64,000 bases of DNA from Isoetes taiwanensis (Eukaryota; Streptophyta; Lycopodiopsida; Isoetales; Isoetaceae), in the NCBI GenBank assembly GCA_021234155.1, contig JAJEKV010000005.1, positions 2,728,215 to 2,792,214 of the forward strand, read 5' to 3'. The notes below the pieces were generated by a model. It did no database searches and was not told the DNA's origin. It saw only the letters and a list, made by a program, of their open reading frames with translations. Shown piece after piece: positions 31,724-44,335 of the stretch; the first letter of the stretch is position 1; each line of letters starts with the position of its first letter. The translations under genes and the position numbers were made by a program.

Positions 31724-33290
31724 GTCATGGCCACGAGAAGATGGGCCAGCCTGGGAAACCCAAAGGCGAGGGGGCAGCGCACAAGCGGTCCCGATCAGCC
31801 ATCATGGATGCGGGAGAGTCATCCTCCATGAAGAAGGAGGTTCGGCTAAGGCTAAGGCCCCCTTAGCGAGGCCAGCCCTACCATGGGATTGATTGCTCGC
31901 ATCACATAGAAACTCCGCCCCGCGCAGAATTGGAGCCATGTCAAAGTGGGGAGGGAGGCTAACGCTGGCTCTCAGAGCTGAGGCTAACAAAGGCCCGGCC
32001 GGGCCGGGTGATGAAAGAGAGATGGAGTCTCGCATCCCATGTGCTCAAAAAGGCAAATGGTGGTCGAGGAACCGCATCACGTCCGAGACCCAAGACGCCG
32101 CGATGTGGAAGATGGCCTTGGCCCGCACACTCGAGCGCAAATGTGCCGCTGTGAGGTCGCTGACTTCATCACTGACACCGCCACACGCGAGAGGAGCGCC
32201 AAGAATGCAGAGACGCCGTCACTGTCTCGGTTACTGTGAGGTGGAGGCACGCACCACCATGGCATCTGAAGCGCAGGCCGCCTCTTGCAGCATGCCTGCA
32301 TTACGCTCGATCTTCGTAGAGTAAGATCGAAACAGCAAGCTCCGCCCTCGACGCTCGTGTGCCGGGGTCGCTACTCGAGCCTGAGCCTGTGGGTTGCGCA
32401 ACCATCCATGGACGAGCCAGTGGTCTCCCTAATGGGTTCATAGTCAATCGCGGGAAGTCTGGCGTGGAGATGGCCAAGCAAACAGTGTAGGGCCCCCGCG
32501 AAGAGCTGACCCTCCCCGACTTCACAGCCCAAATACCGTGGCTGCAGGCTCGCACCACTACCCCGCCACGCCTCCACGCCAGCCGGCGGCCCCCCCCACT
32601 GCTGCCCTCAAGACTCCAGCCACTCCACGCCACCCGGCCGCACCACCACCCCGGCCTGGGACGGGGCCCTCGCCCACCCTTGACCGGGGCAGTCCGCACC
32701 GGGGCCTTGCGAGAGGCCTAATCCGTAGTTCGAGGCATGCCGCAACGGCCAGGGGAGAGTCCGCCCACAACATCCGAACACACATTCTCGACGGATGACA
32801 TTCCCGTGGCTTCACATTTCTCGAAAGCAGCCCGTCCATGGGGCTCGGCCTCGTCGACCGCATTGTCATATTCACCGGGTGCGATGCAGGTGTGTGATGC
32901 CATATTGCGCCCCGAGGCGGTCAAGGGGACATCCCCATGGACGGGACCTCACACCCATGCAACAGAGGCACGCAGACAGAGCTTGTCGAGGTCGGGGGCA
33001 TTCCGCCATCAGGGGGTGCAGCAGATTGGTTCGAGGCAAGATGTACATTTTCCAGGCTGACACATTCTTGCTGCAGACCCGCCTTCTTGCCGGGCATTTG
33101 ACGCGGGCCCGCTTCTCGCTTCTCCCTACCACGGCCCCCTTCTCCCGCTCCTACTCCTGCTCCCTCACGACCCATGCCCCTCTCAGCCATGCCGCCCGCT
33201 CCATCTACTTCTCACTCGCCCTCTGCTTCCCCGTCCTCCACTCGACTTCCGCTACCAACATTTTTCTGCCTTCAATACCCAGACAGACGT
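31724..33290 (+). pseudogene. LINE ORF1/gag-like region
   Basis: Plus-strand segments include PGKPKGEGAAHKRSRSAIMD and, after frame changes, TRAQMCRCEVADFITDTATR and a longer open frame at 32795-33292 rich in Arg, His, Ser and Pro. It sits where ORF1 should be, between monomers and endonuclease. No intact CCHC knuckle was identified. The minus-strand frames here are GC artefacts. Confidence 0.5.
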
Positions 33291-33439
33291 AGGGTCATGG
33301 TGGAGTAGGCCCGGACACCTACCTTGGTAGCCATCTGTTACCCTCCGAAGACGTGAATTTTAAACCGATTTACGGGGTTCGTTAATTGCATACCGGTGGC
33401 AACCCTCTTTTTCACGGCGCACGCTATTTCCCTCCCAGA

Positions 33440-36330
33440 GCACCTTCTATCGCGCCTACCCCGAATGCGGATAGGATGGACCCGTATGTCGATCTATATG
33501 ATGATATACTGACAGCACCGCCAGTTAATTAGGATCGGCCCTTCTGGAGATTTCAATGCACCGGGGAGTAGAGAGCAGCCCATGCTGACTTGACCCCTAC
33601 CGACGACGATGTCACGCAGCTTCGCCAGCGGAACCCCGGCCGAAGATGGGATGGCGGCCAAAATCACTGGCTTTATGGGCAGTTGTTCACGCTATGTGGT
33701 ATTTTTGACTTGATAATTTGCAATGGCACGCCCGCGGTGGCGATTCTGCGTGCACACATGCATGCGGGACAATCGGGGGGAGGGTCTAGTGTGGTGGACT
33801 CGCGCTCAGAATTAGCGCCAAGATATGCATCTCATCGATGCCGCTTCCTGAGGGCAATGCATAGCCGATGAGGAGGTCATTCGGATCACCTCCCACTTTA
33901 TTTGGACCTGGTTTGGCAAGCGCCAACCCCCACTATGCCCGACCCCTACCCCTCGGTTGAGACTAGATTATGAGCGTGCGCAGAGGACTACGTACCGAGA
34001 TGCTCATGGATGCCCTCCCGCACTGCGGACCTCCACACTAGAGAGCAGCCAGCATGCTACCGGTGACCGTTACGGATGCGGCGGACAGGTGCTTTGGCAG
34101 CCCCCCCGCTTCGAGTGGTCAGCAACATTCCCACGTAACTCGATGGTTTGATGCGAGTGTAAAGAACGCATAGCGGCAGCTCCGCCACATTCGGATCCCG
34201 GCAGACCGCCAGTAAAGCCCACCCACACGCATCAGCGCCCATCCTAAGGAGACAAAGGCGCAGCAGCCGCCGTGCATCGGGGGAGATGTTCGCCATCGAC
34301 ACTCATCCTCGAACCTTTGGCGCAGAAGTGCTTCAAGGCCAGCCCCACCCTACCGTGGGGACATCACACCCGACCCGAATAAGACGATGCAAAGCAGCGT
34401 CTATGACCGCCAGACGCTAGCGTGACGCCCATACCTCCCCAGGATGGCCCCATTGGTTCTCGTGGAGGAGGATGTTGAGGAGGGCCTCGCAACGGTCGGC
34501 TAATGGGAAGGCAAACGACCTCGATGGTATGCGCCGAGTTACTCAAATGGGCAGGGGCAGCCACTTTTTGTGTTATCCTCACTACCCTGCTCAACGTAGC
34601 ATTGCGGAAGGTCTCTCCACAATGGACCACAAGGGGTTGTTCCCATTCACAAGGCGGGCGATCCACACCGTCCGCAATTACCGGGGCGATCATGGTCGCT
34701 TCAAGATTTGCCAAACTCTTTACCGGCATTCTCGAGCAGCAGTTGACCCACAAGGCGAGGTAGTAGATGTGCGAGCCCTCACACAGGCAGGCTTTTAGAC
34801 CCCGCACTCAACAATTTGACCATATCTTTACATCGCGGCACTGATTGAAGGCAGGCCGGAATCATCTGCCGAGGACTTGTATTGCTGCTTTGTGGACTTC
34901 GCAAGGCTTTTTGATAATGATCCCGAAAAGCGTGGGCTAATCACAATCGGGCTCCGCCCGCAAATGCGTAATGCCATATACGGGTTGTATGAGAGTTGTT
35001 TTAGCGTGATGCGACCAACGGGCCAAGCATTCACGGTAGTATCGAGGTCCTGAGGTTGCCCCTTGCTAACACTTTTGGCCTCTACATTGTCGGTTAGAGC
35101 CCGGCCATCGAGCATGGGGATGGCATACGGCTTTTGCACTGGTCATCCGCCGGCTCATCTATGCGGGCGATGTTGGCTGGCGGCCCACACCCCGGCTATG
35201 CGCCTCACCCGATGCCCCGTATTTTGTCGGGCTACCGACATGCGGCGTGAACCGCCAAGACCGGTGGTTCTCATATCTCTCTTCCGCCACCCCATGCCTC
35301 CCCGCACTCACATATCGGGGGCGGCACACGTGGACGCCACGCCCACCTACAAGTACCTAGGGGTGGAGTTCCCCTCCCTCGCCTTTGGGAGCGCCTATCC
35401 GCTATTGGTGTGGCCCAATTTCGGAAAGCGCTTTTATGCCATGCGAGAACAACAAATACCGGCCCGTAGGCTTCTCTATGATTGGGGCCATCGGTCCACA
35501 TCTTTTAAGGGCGGTCGAACTTTGTCCTTCGCATGCGGTCGTAGGTTTGGGGCTCTATCGCCCTTTGGCTAATTGGAATGAGCGAGGTGCAGAAGGCATT
35601 TTTGGTACGGGCACTTGGGGTGAAACCTCAGCCCCTAATCGAGGATTCTCGCTGCAATAACCGATTCTTACGCTTCACGGGCAGCCTTACTAGACACATC
35701 ATCTATTTTGAAAGTGGTTACTATGGGTGATGCACAAACCGCCGGCTTGGCTAATCGCGGCAATGGTCCGGGCGGCTTAGGGCCCGTTGGAGGGGTAAGA
35801 GAGATCGGTTCGCCGGATAACGCGTCGCGGGAGCATAGATGCGTCTGGAGGTGGACCGCATCGTGGACGGGGGAGTATCTAGGCGCTTGTTTCCTTGGCA
35901 AGCTCGGGACCCCTGGCCTAGAGCATGTCAAAACGCCCATTAAAGGGAGTACATCAACCCCTTGTTAGCCCGGGGCCCGCAGCTCTACCCCAAATGGCCC
36001 AAAAGCGCAACTCATTGCCTCCATTCGCATGGTGTGCTCACCATCTTAGTGATCGAGGGCGGGTAGGTGGATTGGGAGCCTCGCCAGACGACATGGCTGC
36101 TCTTTGTCAAATGGTGCCATCGAGGATGAGTCTCACACTTTCCAGAGTTGCCAAATGTCACGATCCCAGCGACACGCTCCCTTAAATGCGGCCGGACTTG
36201 CCATTACATTTGCTGATGAACACACCGCCGATGCGTTACGGGTCGTACATCTGGGAGGTACTTGACTGCGGGTCACCTTTGCTTGCCCCGCCGCTGCTCG
36301 CGTCATTATTAGGCACTACGGGCGCACATG
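33440..36330 (+). pseudogene. LINE ORF2: endonuclease, RT and C-terminal region
   Basis: EN: ADRMDPYVDLYDDILTAPP (about 33470-33525), GDFNA near 33549, LCGIFDLIICNGTPAVA (about 33690-33740) and GSSVVDS (about 33784). RT: YCCFVDFARLFDNDPEKRGL (about 34881-34940), RNAIYGLYESCFSVMRPTGQ (about 34968-35027), then LIYAGDVGW at 35154-35180, where the catalytic Y-A-D-D has become Y-A-G-D, and ATPTYKYLGVEF (about 35338-35373). The C-terminal zinc-type segment reads EDESHTFQSCQMSR (about 36122-36165). At least ten frame changes or stops. EN spacing and the DPYVDLYDDI motif place it among apurinic-endonuclease LINEs. Confidence 0.85.
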
Positions 36331-36545
36331 ACCTGTATATTTGGGTGTTCTTGCATTTTATATGTTAGGACAGTTTGTCATCAGGCTGATTGCTGCCACG
36401 GTTTTTCCCTCGAAAACCCTTCGGGGCGGGGGTTTTTTAATCCGGGCAGTAATCCGCTTGCTGCGTTTTTGTATTGGGTCTCATAGACCGATTGGTCTCC
36501 GTGGACGATAAAAGTACCTTCCTTCCTTCCTTCCTTCCTAGAAGA

Positions 36546-37290
36546 GTAAGATCCTGTGATATTTAGAATGTTGTTCCAAAAACCTTCTTAACTCAACCTA
36601 TTGGAATTAAGTTTGCAGTCTCATATATGATTCTTTTATGATTCCTGCCTCTACAATGTGTTGGAATAGAACAAGCCATATTCTAATGTCAAAATGTGGT
36701 TAATATGGGAGATACTCGTCTTCCAAATCTTGCATACACAATGGCCATGGATCCTAAAGCTTCTTGAAAGGAAAAATGTGCAAGGTAGCCCTCCAAACGA
36801 GAATGTGCAGGAGTAGGCATGCATATAGTGAACAACAATGCAGATCTCACTCACTCGAAAAAAATACCTAGATGCATATTCTCGCAGTAAGCTTTGGGAT
36901 GCCAGTGCTTTATAGATGGTTAAGACATAATGTTACAAAGTATATATTGATTCTACACTACTTCTAGAATACATGTTAGCGTGTTTGCTCATGAAAAGTT
37001 GTAGGACAATTGCATCTCTTCGTATAGGTGCACATTATCTCTAAATTAAAATCGACAAATGGATTCATGGGCCATGCCATGTTGATAGGATTGAAAATGA
37101 ATACTATGCTCTTCAAAGTTTTCCAATTGCTGCTATATGAAAAACATATCTTAGTCTAGTTACATCTAATGCCCATGCATGTGCCATCATAGATGCTTGC
37201 TACTAGCATATGGAGGTTCTGAACCGGTGAACCTATTTGCCAACTGCCAACATGCTCATGTATATATATTCATAAATAGGCTAATTACTA
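36546..37290. other. No gene seen between LINE copies
   Basis: AT-rich sequence with no recognisable frame. Part of 37000-37290 could be unrecognised LINE body upstream of the tail at 37295. Confidence 0.4.
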
Positions 37291-37294
37291 TCAA

Positions 37295-37432
37295 ATTTGT
37301 TCCCTCAAAAACCCTTTGAGATGGGGTTTTAATACTTCATGCACAATGGCTTTGTTGTGCTCTTTTTGTATTGAGACCCATAGACTTTTTGGTCTCAATA
37401 GATGATAAAGAGAAATTCAATTCAATTCATTA
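37295..37432 (+). mobile_element. LINE 3' UTR and tail
   Basis: TTCCCTCAAAAACCCTTTGA, GGGGTTTTAAT, TTGTATTGAGACCCATAGAC and GGTCTCAATAGATGATAA match the 3' UTR at 36400-36520, followed by an AATTC-type tail (AATTCAATTCAATTC at about 37415). Only the 3' end is visible. Confidence 0.8.
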
Positions 37433-37569
37433 ACATCCATGTGAATCTTTGCTAACATAAGATGATGTAATTATGATGATCATACGTGTATTATACTCGT
37501 ATATGCAAAGATGGTCATCACACGGATGTAAAAGAATAGTTACATGAGGCAGAGTTCGAATTTGCAACT

Positions 37570-39377
37570 CGCTAATTGCAAGCTACATACATTTTGCCAA
37601 GTGCGCTACTCGTTTTCTTTTTGGTAATATTCTCTTGCATCTTCCTCATATGTACAACAACTTCCAAACTTGTCTAAAAAGTTTGATGGCACTCAGTTCA
37701 AGCTTCGCGGTCTTTTAAATCAAATTTGGCTTGTGATTCAGCTCCATTCTCATAGATATCCCACCGCTTAGGAACAAGTTGGATTAATTAGTTCTCTCCC
37801 CACATGGGCAACTTTAATTTGGTTTGCTCCGTTGATGGAGAGAGGAGGTCTAGAGTAGCAAGACTTTCTTGCTTTCACTAAGCTAGAGGTATGTTTTGGG
37901 GATATAGATCGTCAGCAGAATGCAGTTACGAAACTCAGCAATCTTAAACAAAGTTCTTGCTCAATATTAGTTTATGCATTTGAATTTCCTCAAATTGCAA
38001 TTGATACTGTCCAAGATGATGTTGCTGACCATGGAAGATCCCAAGACGTTGAACGAAGCTATAAGATTTGCAGCTCGTTGTGATAATCGGTTCTTTAAAT
38101 GTAAGCAAGAAAGACATAGTCAGGTCTTCCTAGTCCCACGAGCACTTGGAGCTATGCCTGCTTTGCTTTCGTCTGTAGAGTCCGAAAGATTAAGGGCCTG
38201 AGCCTATGCAGATTGATCGTGTGGTTCGAGGGCCCTTATCTGCTGCTGACAAGCAACATTCAAGAGAGGCTAATCTTTGTCTCTATTGTGATGGAGTTGG
38301 CCATATTGCTCATCGATGTCTCGTTAAGTACCCAAATTAGTTGAAAAACTCCAGGGGCCAGTCCAAGTACTAGGAATCTCTCGATGGCTGGCCGGCATTT
38401 CTTAGACTCCTCTCACAAGGGAGGAAGGGTTTATTTCCTCTAGTAAGGTCAACAAATAATGTTTTATCTTAGTATCATTAGATTTGGAGGTTTAGATGTT
38501 GGATGCCTTGGCACAACTCGATAGTGGTGCAAATGCTTGTTCTATAGATAGTGCATTTGCTTCCATCATCCCTAGAATCAGGCTCGAGTATCCTGGTTCT
38601 GTTGGTGTGATTGATAGACGTGAGATCTCCTCTGGCACAGTCACAAAATACACTGCACCTCTTCAGGTTTTGCTCGAAGGAGCTTCTTGTAGCATTTCCT
38701 TCAATGTTATCGTTAGCCCACATGCGCCAGTTGTTTTAACCTCTCTGGCTCGAGCTGCATAACCTGTATAGGTTGGCATTCTAGATCATTTCAATTTGCT
38801 GATTCTAAATCTAGTCCCAGTTCATCTGAAGTTCATGCCTCTCGTCTGTGCAGTATCGTGGATTCCTGATTTTGGCCCTACTCGTATTCTATTTCTTGCT
38901 CCATTGCATGATTTAGCTCTTGTCTCGGCTTGATCATGTTTTGGATGATGTTCTAGTTCTAGTTCCTACTACTGTTCCTGATCCTGGTCCTGTCCACAAA
39001 TTCTTGTTTCTGTGGAGGCTTCTTTATACCCTCCGTTTTGTATCTCGAAGATTTCTTTTCACAAGTTTATTAAATCGGGAAGGCAAGATCGAAGTTAAGT
39101 ATTTGCAACTCAAATTCATCCGTCGACTAGCTCTGTATTGGTGAAGCCTGTTTTAATGTTCCTAGATAAATATGGCAACTTTACTGATGTTTTTAGCAAA
39201 ATCAGGGCCAGCAAGCTCCCAAAGCATCGCTTGAGGGGGGTCCATAACGGTATCTTCGAACACGTACCTCTGAAGAAAGCAGACTTGTTGCGTCCATTCA
39301 CACCAGTGCCCATTGCCTCCGAATTGACACAACATTTGAATCCAAAAGGCACGAGAGGATATGCTTTATCATATACT
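37570..39377 (+). mobile_element. Ty3/gypsy LTR-retrotransposon fragment (gag-PR-RT start)
   Basis: Gag-like segment LPNLSKKFDGTQFKLRGLLN (about 37660-37720) and FLAFTKLEVCFGDIDRQQNA, then a CCHC zinc knuckle CLYCDGVGHIAHRC (38278-38319). The aspartic protease follows: AQLDSGANACSID (38510-38550) in an 88-codon frame. The N-terminal RT lead-in is NFTDVFSKIRASKLPKHRL (39176-39232), matching the gypsy 'fadVFs...a..LP.hR' motif. The RT core, RNase H, integrase and LTRs are absent. Several stops are present, and a LINE insertion marks the right boundary at 39378. Confidence 0.85.
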
Positions 39378-39740
39378 GGCAGCTAGGAGTTATTGAGGAT
39401 GAGGGCCACACTCTTCAGAATTGTTTGGCTTTTGGACTTATCAGGGCGCGCTATGCTGAGTTGGTTCAATATAATCAGTCGATGTGATATTGCAGACAGC
39501 TTCATTGGGAATACTGGGGTCATATCTCCAGAAGGTGATGGATCTGTGTCCTCCGACACGCCATTGACATATACCACTGTATAGTTTCTCAGTATGTTTA
39601 AAACTGCTAAGGGTTTTCCCTCAAGAACCCTTTGGGGTGGGGGTTTTTCAATCATGTACAGTAATACATTACTGTGATCTTTTGGATCCCATATGTCTAT
39701 TGCTTTTCATGGACGATAAGAACTCATTCAATTCAATTCA
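39378..39740 (+). mobile_element. 5'-truncated LINE insertion with 10-bp target duplication
   Basis: ATCATATACT occurs at 39368-39377 and again at 39741-39750, immediately flanking the insert. The insert begins in the LINE C-terminus (VIEDEGHTLQNCLAFGLIRA, RYAELVQ), passes through the family 3' UTR (CCCTCAAGAACCCTTTGGGG, GGATCCCATATGTCTATTG) and ends in an ATTCA repeat tail. This is a textbook target-primed insertion truncated to 363 bp, landing within or beside the gypsy fragment. Confidence 0.9.
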
Positions 39741-39750
39741 ATCATATACT

Positions 39751-42535
39751 TTATTTTATTATTAATTAATAAAGAATACACACTTGCCCGTAAAAAAGAA
39801 AAGAAAAGAAAATTTTAATAGATATTGTAGGACGACCCTACTCATGGGGTAATGACATATTCCCAAAAATTGATTACTAATTTCTACGACTCTCTCGTAG
39901 CTTGTCACAATCATTTAGAAACATGTCCAAGTCATGTGAAGCAATAGGGGCATTTCAACTATCATATAGTCTTTACACTGGAGTCAATGAAGAAGTTTGA
40001 TATTTAACGTTGTTTTCCTTGCCTTTTTATTGTTTGACAAGGTTTACTATGATGAGATGACGATATGCTTTTTATATAGTTTAAGGAGATTTGTCAATGT
40101 CATGCAGACCAACCACAATTCTGTAGCCCTGTTGTTCTACAGTTCTTTGAAACCTACACTTTAGCTTGAGATTTTTCTGGCCAACATGTATGCTGGCATG
40201 TTGAAACTTGAAGAGGTAAGGAATATCATGATAGTCCAAATGTTTTAGAACATTGTTGGGATGCGTTTGTTGTTCTTGTTTTGCTTTATTGTTTTTTGCA
40301 CACTTGAATGATCAAAGGTTTGAAAGGAAATTCTATTCCCCATTTATATCTACTATTTTTTTTTCTATAGCTAGGAGGATGGTTAGAGTAAAAATAAGAA
40401 GTAACAATGCATTATAGCACTTCCCTTTGAAATTAAGGAGAGAAAGATAAAAAAAAAAATGAAAAAAGAAAAAGAAAAAAAGAAAAAGTAGAGTTGCAAC
40501 ACGTGACCACCATATTACAAAAGGAAAGAGACTGCAGCTGCCGGAAAGTAATGATCCGGCAATCAGAAAATCCACAGGCGGCGGCCGGAAAGCAAAAAAG
40601 CAAAGATCCTTTCACGTGTATAAGCATGGGAATGTCATAAAAGTGGAAAAATGAGAAAAAAGATAAACAACAAAGTACAGCATCTCCAGGCCGTAAGCGA
40701 ATCCATTGCACGGATCTTCCATGGACGTTTCAGATCAACTCCCATATTCTCGGAACCCATCCTGGCCACCCCTTTGATTCTACATACATTTCGTGACATT
40801 ATTTTAGTCCTCCTTTAATGGAGTGTGACAATCCACCATATCTTGTACGTTCATGAATTTTCTCAACACAACATTATTAATGTTTTAGACAACACTATTA
40901 TTACACAACACACTATTGCTAATTTTCTAGACATGCCCTCCAAAATTATTATAGTCCCTACATTCACTACAAGTTCATAGGGCTTTGCTCATGGTACTAC
41001 TTTCCCATTAAAATATGCGTGCATTGCACAATATCATGATGCAATAAAATGCTTCTTATGCGCAATATAGTAAGGCACATAAATGAAACCAAAGCAATTG
41101 TCCCTTGTGCATATATTGGTACTCCGCAAAAAACAAAAAAATTTCCATTACCAATAGGTTGGAATTTCTATATGCATAGGTTGTCATGCATGCAAACAAA
41201 TGTTACTTTCCACTTTTATATTCTCGATATGTCTTCTTGTTTCATATTTTGATTTTTAACGTTTTTTATCTTTGTCTGTTCCTTTGACTTAATGCGCCAT
41301 TCTTGCTTTATATTTTCATTGTTAAAATTTTCTTGAGGTAGGTGCAATTTGCAGCATATTCATGTGGTCTTCGCGTTCCTTTGACTAAGGCACCATTCTC
41401 CTTGATATTTTCGTTCTTACAAAGCCTTCACATTTCGAAGTAGAAATAGACTCCTCCAAGTTTCTACACTTTGCACCTTCAAATTATGACGATTCTTTTC
41501 ATGGCATTGTGCACATGACAAAATGGTCTATAAAAGTCTACTAGAAGATACTTTACCCCCATCTATCACTCTATTATTATAATTGTTGTTGTTGTTTTTT
41601 TTTTCTTTTTTTGGTGGTTGAAAGATCAATATATTATATGAGTTTTGAAAGTTGCATAGGTTGGCTGAATGATATCATAACCTACATAACATAATGGTCT
41701 ATGCAGAGATAACCACTCATGCTATTCAACTTCCTTCAGCTATTCAACTTCCTTTACAAGTAGGATAAGAAGGTTTCGCAGGCCTGGATGCCTAATCAAC
41801 TATAATCTACTACCATGGTTACTCAGAAAGACTAGCCATTTAATGGTAGTACTAGTAGTATCAGGATCACAGAACCAAAGAAGCTGGAAAGTCAAGATTC
41901 ATATCTCAAAATAGTTATTCATGAACTTCTAACATTATGGAGTGTCGATGTGAAAGTTTAGATGTCTCAAGAGAACTTCATGTTGAATGAAGATTTATCT
42001 TGAGAGGAACCTGATGTGGCCAACGAGCAGTTGTTCAGATTATTCTGGACTCTCTGGACTCCAAGTGTATGGGTATATTGCATGCCACTTGTGTGGGTTT
42101 CATTCTTATTCCTTCTAAAATCATGGCTAAATTTCCTTGAAGGAATCAAAAATGTTTCATTGTCCACTTGGATCGTCCCATGAAAACGACATCTATAAGA
42201 AGTTAGATCGCTCAATTTCATAGAAGGAACAATCCAAGGCTTTAAAGACTCCAACAAGATATATACATTCGTTGCATAATTGTTTCTCAAATGAAGGAGA
42301 GTTAGCCGCATTGAAATCCCATGATTGGTATAAGATGTTATAGTGTGCTTCATGCACTAGAATTTCTCTACATTATATATTACGAGTTCTGACACAATAT
42401 AGTTGCATATTCCATATGCAATTTGTGATACCTGTTGTTCTGAGATGTTGTCTCATTGATTGTCCACTGCATGCAATATGTCTTCTCTCATAGTTTCTCA
42501 TGTTCAAACGAATTTGGCCCTTACTTGATGCTGAA
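39751..42535. other. No strongly supported gene
   Basis: AT-rich. 40440-40492 is a purine tract (A and G only for long runs), with CGGCGGCCGG-containing sequence at 40570. 41583-41612 is T-rich. 41967-42353 is a 128-codon minus-strand frame (RLTLLHLRNNYATNVYILLE) without recognised features or promoter; I rate it about 0.2. Short degenerate duplicates occur (CTATTCAACTTCCTT at about 41722 and 41738). Confidence 0.4.
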
Positions 42536-42639
42536 CTTTCACTTAATCCTTGGCTTTCTTAATGACATGTAGATGGATTAAGAAGAAAGAGATACCAACA
42601 ACAGAGATTGGCGAATTAAGGTGGTTGAAGCATAAAATT

Positions 42640-42925
42640 GTATGCTTAAAAAAGGATTTCCAATGAGTTTTCTAGACATACAGACTCATCTACTAGTACA
42701 CTTTGTGAATGAAGTGAAGCTTGTATGCACAACCAATCCTAGATGGATTTTTCTTATAGAACACTTTCTAAAGGTCCTCAAGGACTTTATATGTCAGATG
42801 TTAAGGCCAGAGGGTTGCATGGCTGAAGGTTCATTAGCACGAGAGTTATATTCTACATGAGAGTCATTATTCTACATGACCAAGTTCTTGGCTGATCTAC
42901 TCTCCAATGCTCCACGATCAAGACA
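42640..42925 (+). mobile_element. CACTA (En/Spm) element fragment, DUF4218 domain
   Basis: The frame reads GFPMSFLDIQTHLLVHFVNE, then VKL..TTNPRWIFLIEHFLK, then ICQMLRPEGCMAEGSLAREL. This matches DUF4218, the domain after the TNP2 transposase in CACTA elements (FFDvm.HL.vHlv.E, RWmyp.Er.lk.lK, RPEGsiaEgy). A stop follows at 42857, and FYMTKFLADLLSNAPRSRHP continues in another frame. No transposase core or CACTA ends were found nearby. The minus-strand LINE begins 40 bp further on. Confidence 0.8.
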
Positions 42926-42964
42926 CCCCAACTATGGTTGGAGACGTTCCCCAAGAAAGAATGC

Positions 42965-44335
42965 AGAATAGAATAGAATAATAGAATAGTTTTTTAACGG
43001 GTACCTGAGACCAAAGGTCATGGGGACCAGTGGGCAATCATTACTACTAGGATTAAAAACCTGCCTCAAAAGGTTTTCAAGGGAAAACCTTTGCGTGAAT
43101 GATGATACTAGACAAGCAGAATGACTTGAGGGCCATGAATTGCAAGCATTTATCTAGAAGCTCAAGTATGTATAATGCCAAGTCATGCACATATGGTGCT
43201 CTAAGAAGTTGTGGGCGCGGGAATGGAATGCTAAGGTCAAAAAATGATTCCTGGACTATCTCAAAAGTAGGGCAACCCGTAAGAGCTATGGCTTTTCATC
43301 TTCAATAACATGAATCGCAACAGCACATAGTCTCGCCATGGCAATTGCGGCCGCCCCATCTAATTGCCTCAATCCGCCAGACTGGGGACCCCGCGAATTG
43401 ATGCAATAGCTACAAGCTTGTTCCCGGACAATGAAGCAAGCAAATAAGCTTCGGGGCCCCGGTGCCAATGGAATTATGCCTGTGCATGATAATGACCGCT
43501 TTCATTGGGCCAAAGTAATCGGGACCATATCTTTTGAGAAAAAAACACCATTGAGATATTGTTGCAAAAGCTCAGATCAGAATTGGCAAGCATCGTAGTG
43601 CTCGGTTGCATTCAACAGGCAAACCATGTAGTGCAATGCTCTTTCCAACGCCGTTTCAAACGGAGGAGATTCAACCATGGCAAGTGCAAGAACAGGGGTA
43701 CCTAACATCATCCATGTGGTGCACCTTGTGATATAGTGGAGATAGCGCCATGGCATGAATGTTGAAGAGGCCAAAACCCGCCTCTTTTGTAAAAGAATGG
43801 TATAGGGCACCATTGTTTTAACTCCGTGGCTATAAGTGAGAAAGGACTTTGCACATGCCCAAGCTCTCCCAAGCACTAGCACTAATGGCGTGCCCCACAC
43901 TTCAGAACCATACAAGAAAAAAGCTCTACCAAAGTCAAACAAGTGGGCTTTCTCAGGGCCAATCATGAATTTCTCTTGTGAAAACAATTGTTTTGCATTG
44001 CATAGAGTGCTTCCATCCAAAGCCAGCCCACCCGGCTTCTGGTAATACATCGTTCCCAAAGTGTGTTCTTACGTAATTCTACACCAAGATATTTAGAAGC
44101 TATCTACAACTTCCAACTTCAAGGACTTTCATAGTGGCATAGTGGGAACATTGTGACGAGAAGATTGAACTACCAAAAGCTTGGTCTTTTGGAGATTAAC
44201 ACGCAGACCTGTGTTCTCACAAAAACTGTGCAGAGCATGTAAATATTGCTGCATACTAGTAGCGGTATGTGCCAGAAGTGAAACATCATCAGCATCATCA
44301 TCATCAGAAGAAGATGTTCAAACTAGAAGAATAGG
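42965..44335 (-). mobile_element. LINE fragment, RT to 3' tail
   Basis: Reading the minus strand: ADADDVSLLAHTATSMQQYL (about 44315-44256), the Y-A-D-D region preceded by an expanded GAT triplet run, then HSFCENTGLRVNLQKTKLLV, SKYLGVELRKN (about 44100) and an open 160-codon stretch with AFFLYGSEVWGTPLVLVLGR (about 43940-43880). Then ASIRGVPSLAD near 43390, the family 3' UTR (GAAAACCTTTTGAGGCAGG, CCATGACCTTTGGTCTCAGG) and an ATTCT tail at 42990-42965. Frameshifts make it inactive. It lies next to the CACTA fragment. Confidence 0.88.

Larger units (their letters stand above)
31290..36545 (+). mobile_element. Long non-LTR retrotransposon (LINE), inactivated
   Basis: A GC-rich island in AT-rich surroundings. 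Order: C-rich start, three 103-bp monomers (31411-31723), a gag-like basic/proline-rich region (about 31724-33290), an endonuclease (EN), reverse transcriptase (RT) and a C-terminal Cys-rich piece. The 3' UTR carries CCCTCGAAAACCCTTCGGGG, TGGGTCTCATAGACCG and GTGGACGATAAAAG, ending in a CTTC-type repeat tail (36523-36540). The same 3' UTR signature marks LINE tails at 37.3, 39.6, 43.0 and 44.4 kb. Stops and frameshifts occur throughout, so it cannot move. No certain target-site duplication was found. Confidence 0.9.

Noticed and set aside
32301-33190. Minus-strand frames of 60-130 codons inside the LINE
   Set aside because: They are complements of a GC-rich, plus-strand ORF1-like region; plus-strand EN/RT motifs fix the orientation.
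37570-39377. LTRs of the gypsy element
   Set aside because: No pair of direct repeats flanking the fragment could be found; only internal coding parts are present.
41967-42353. 128-codon minus-strand frame as a gene
   Set aside because: No motif, promoter or splice context, and composition fits AT-rich chance openness; mentioned only within the intergenic entry.
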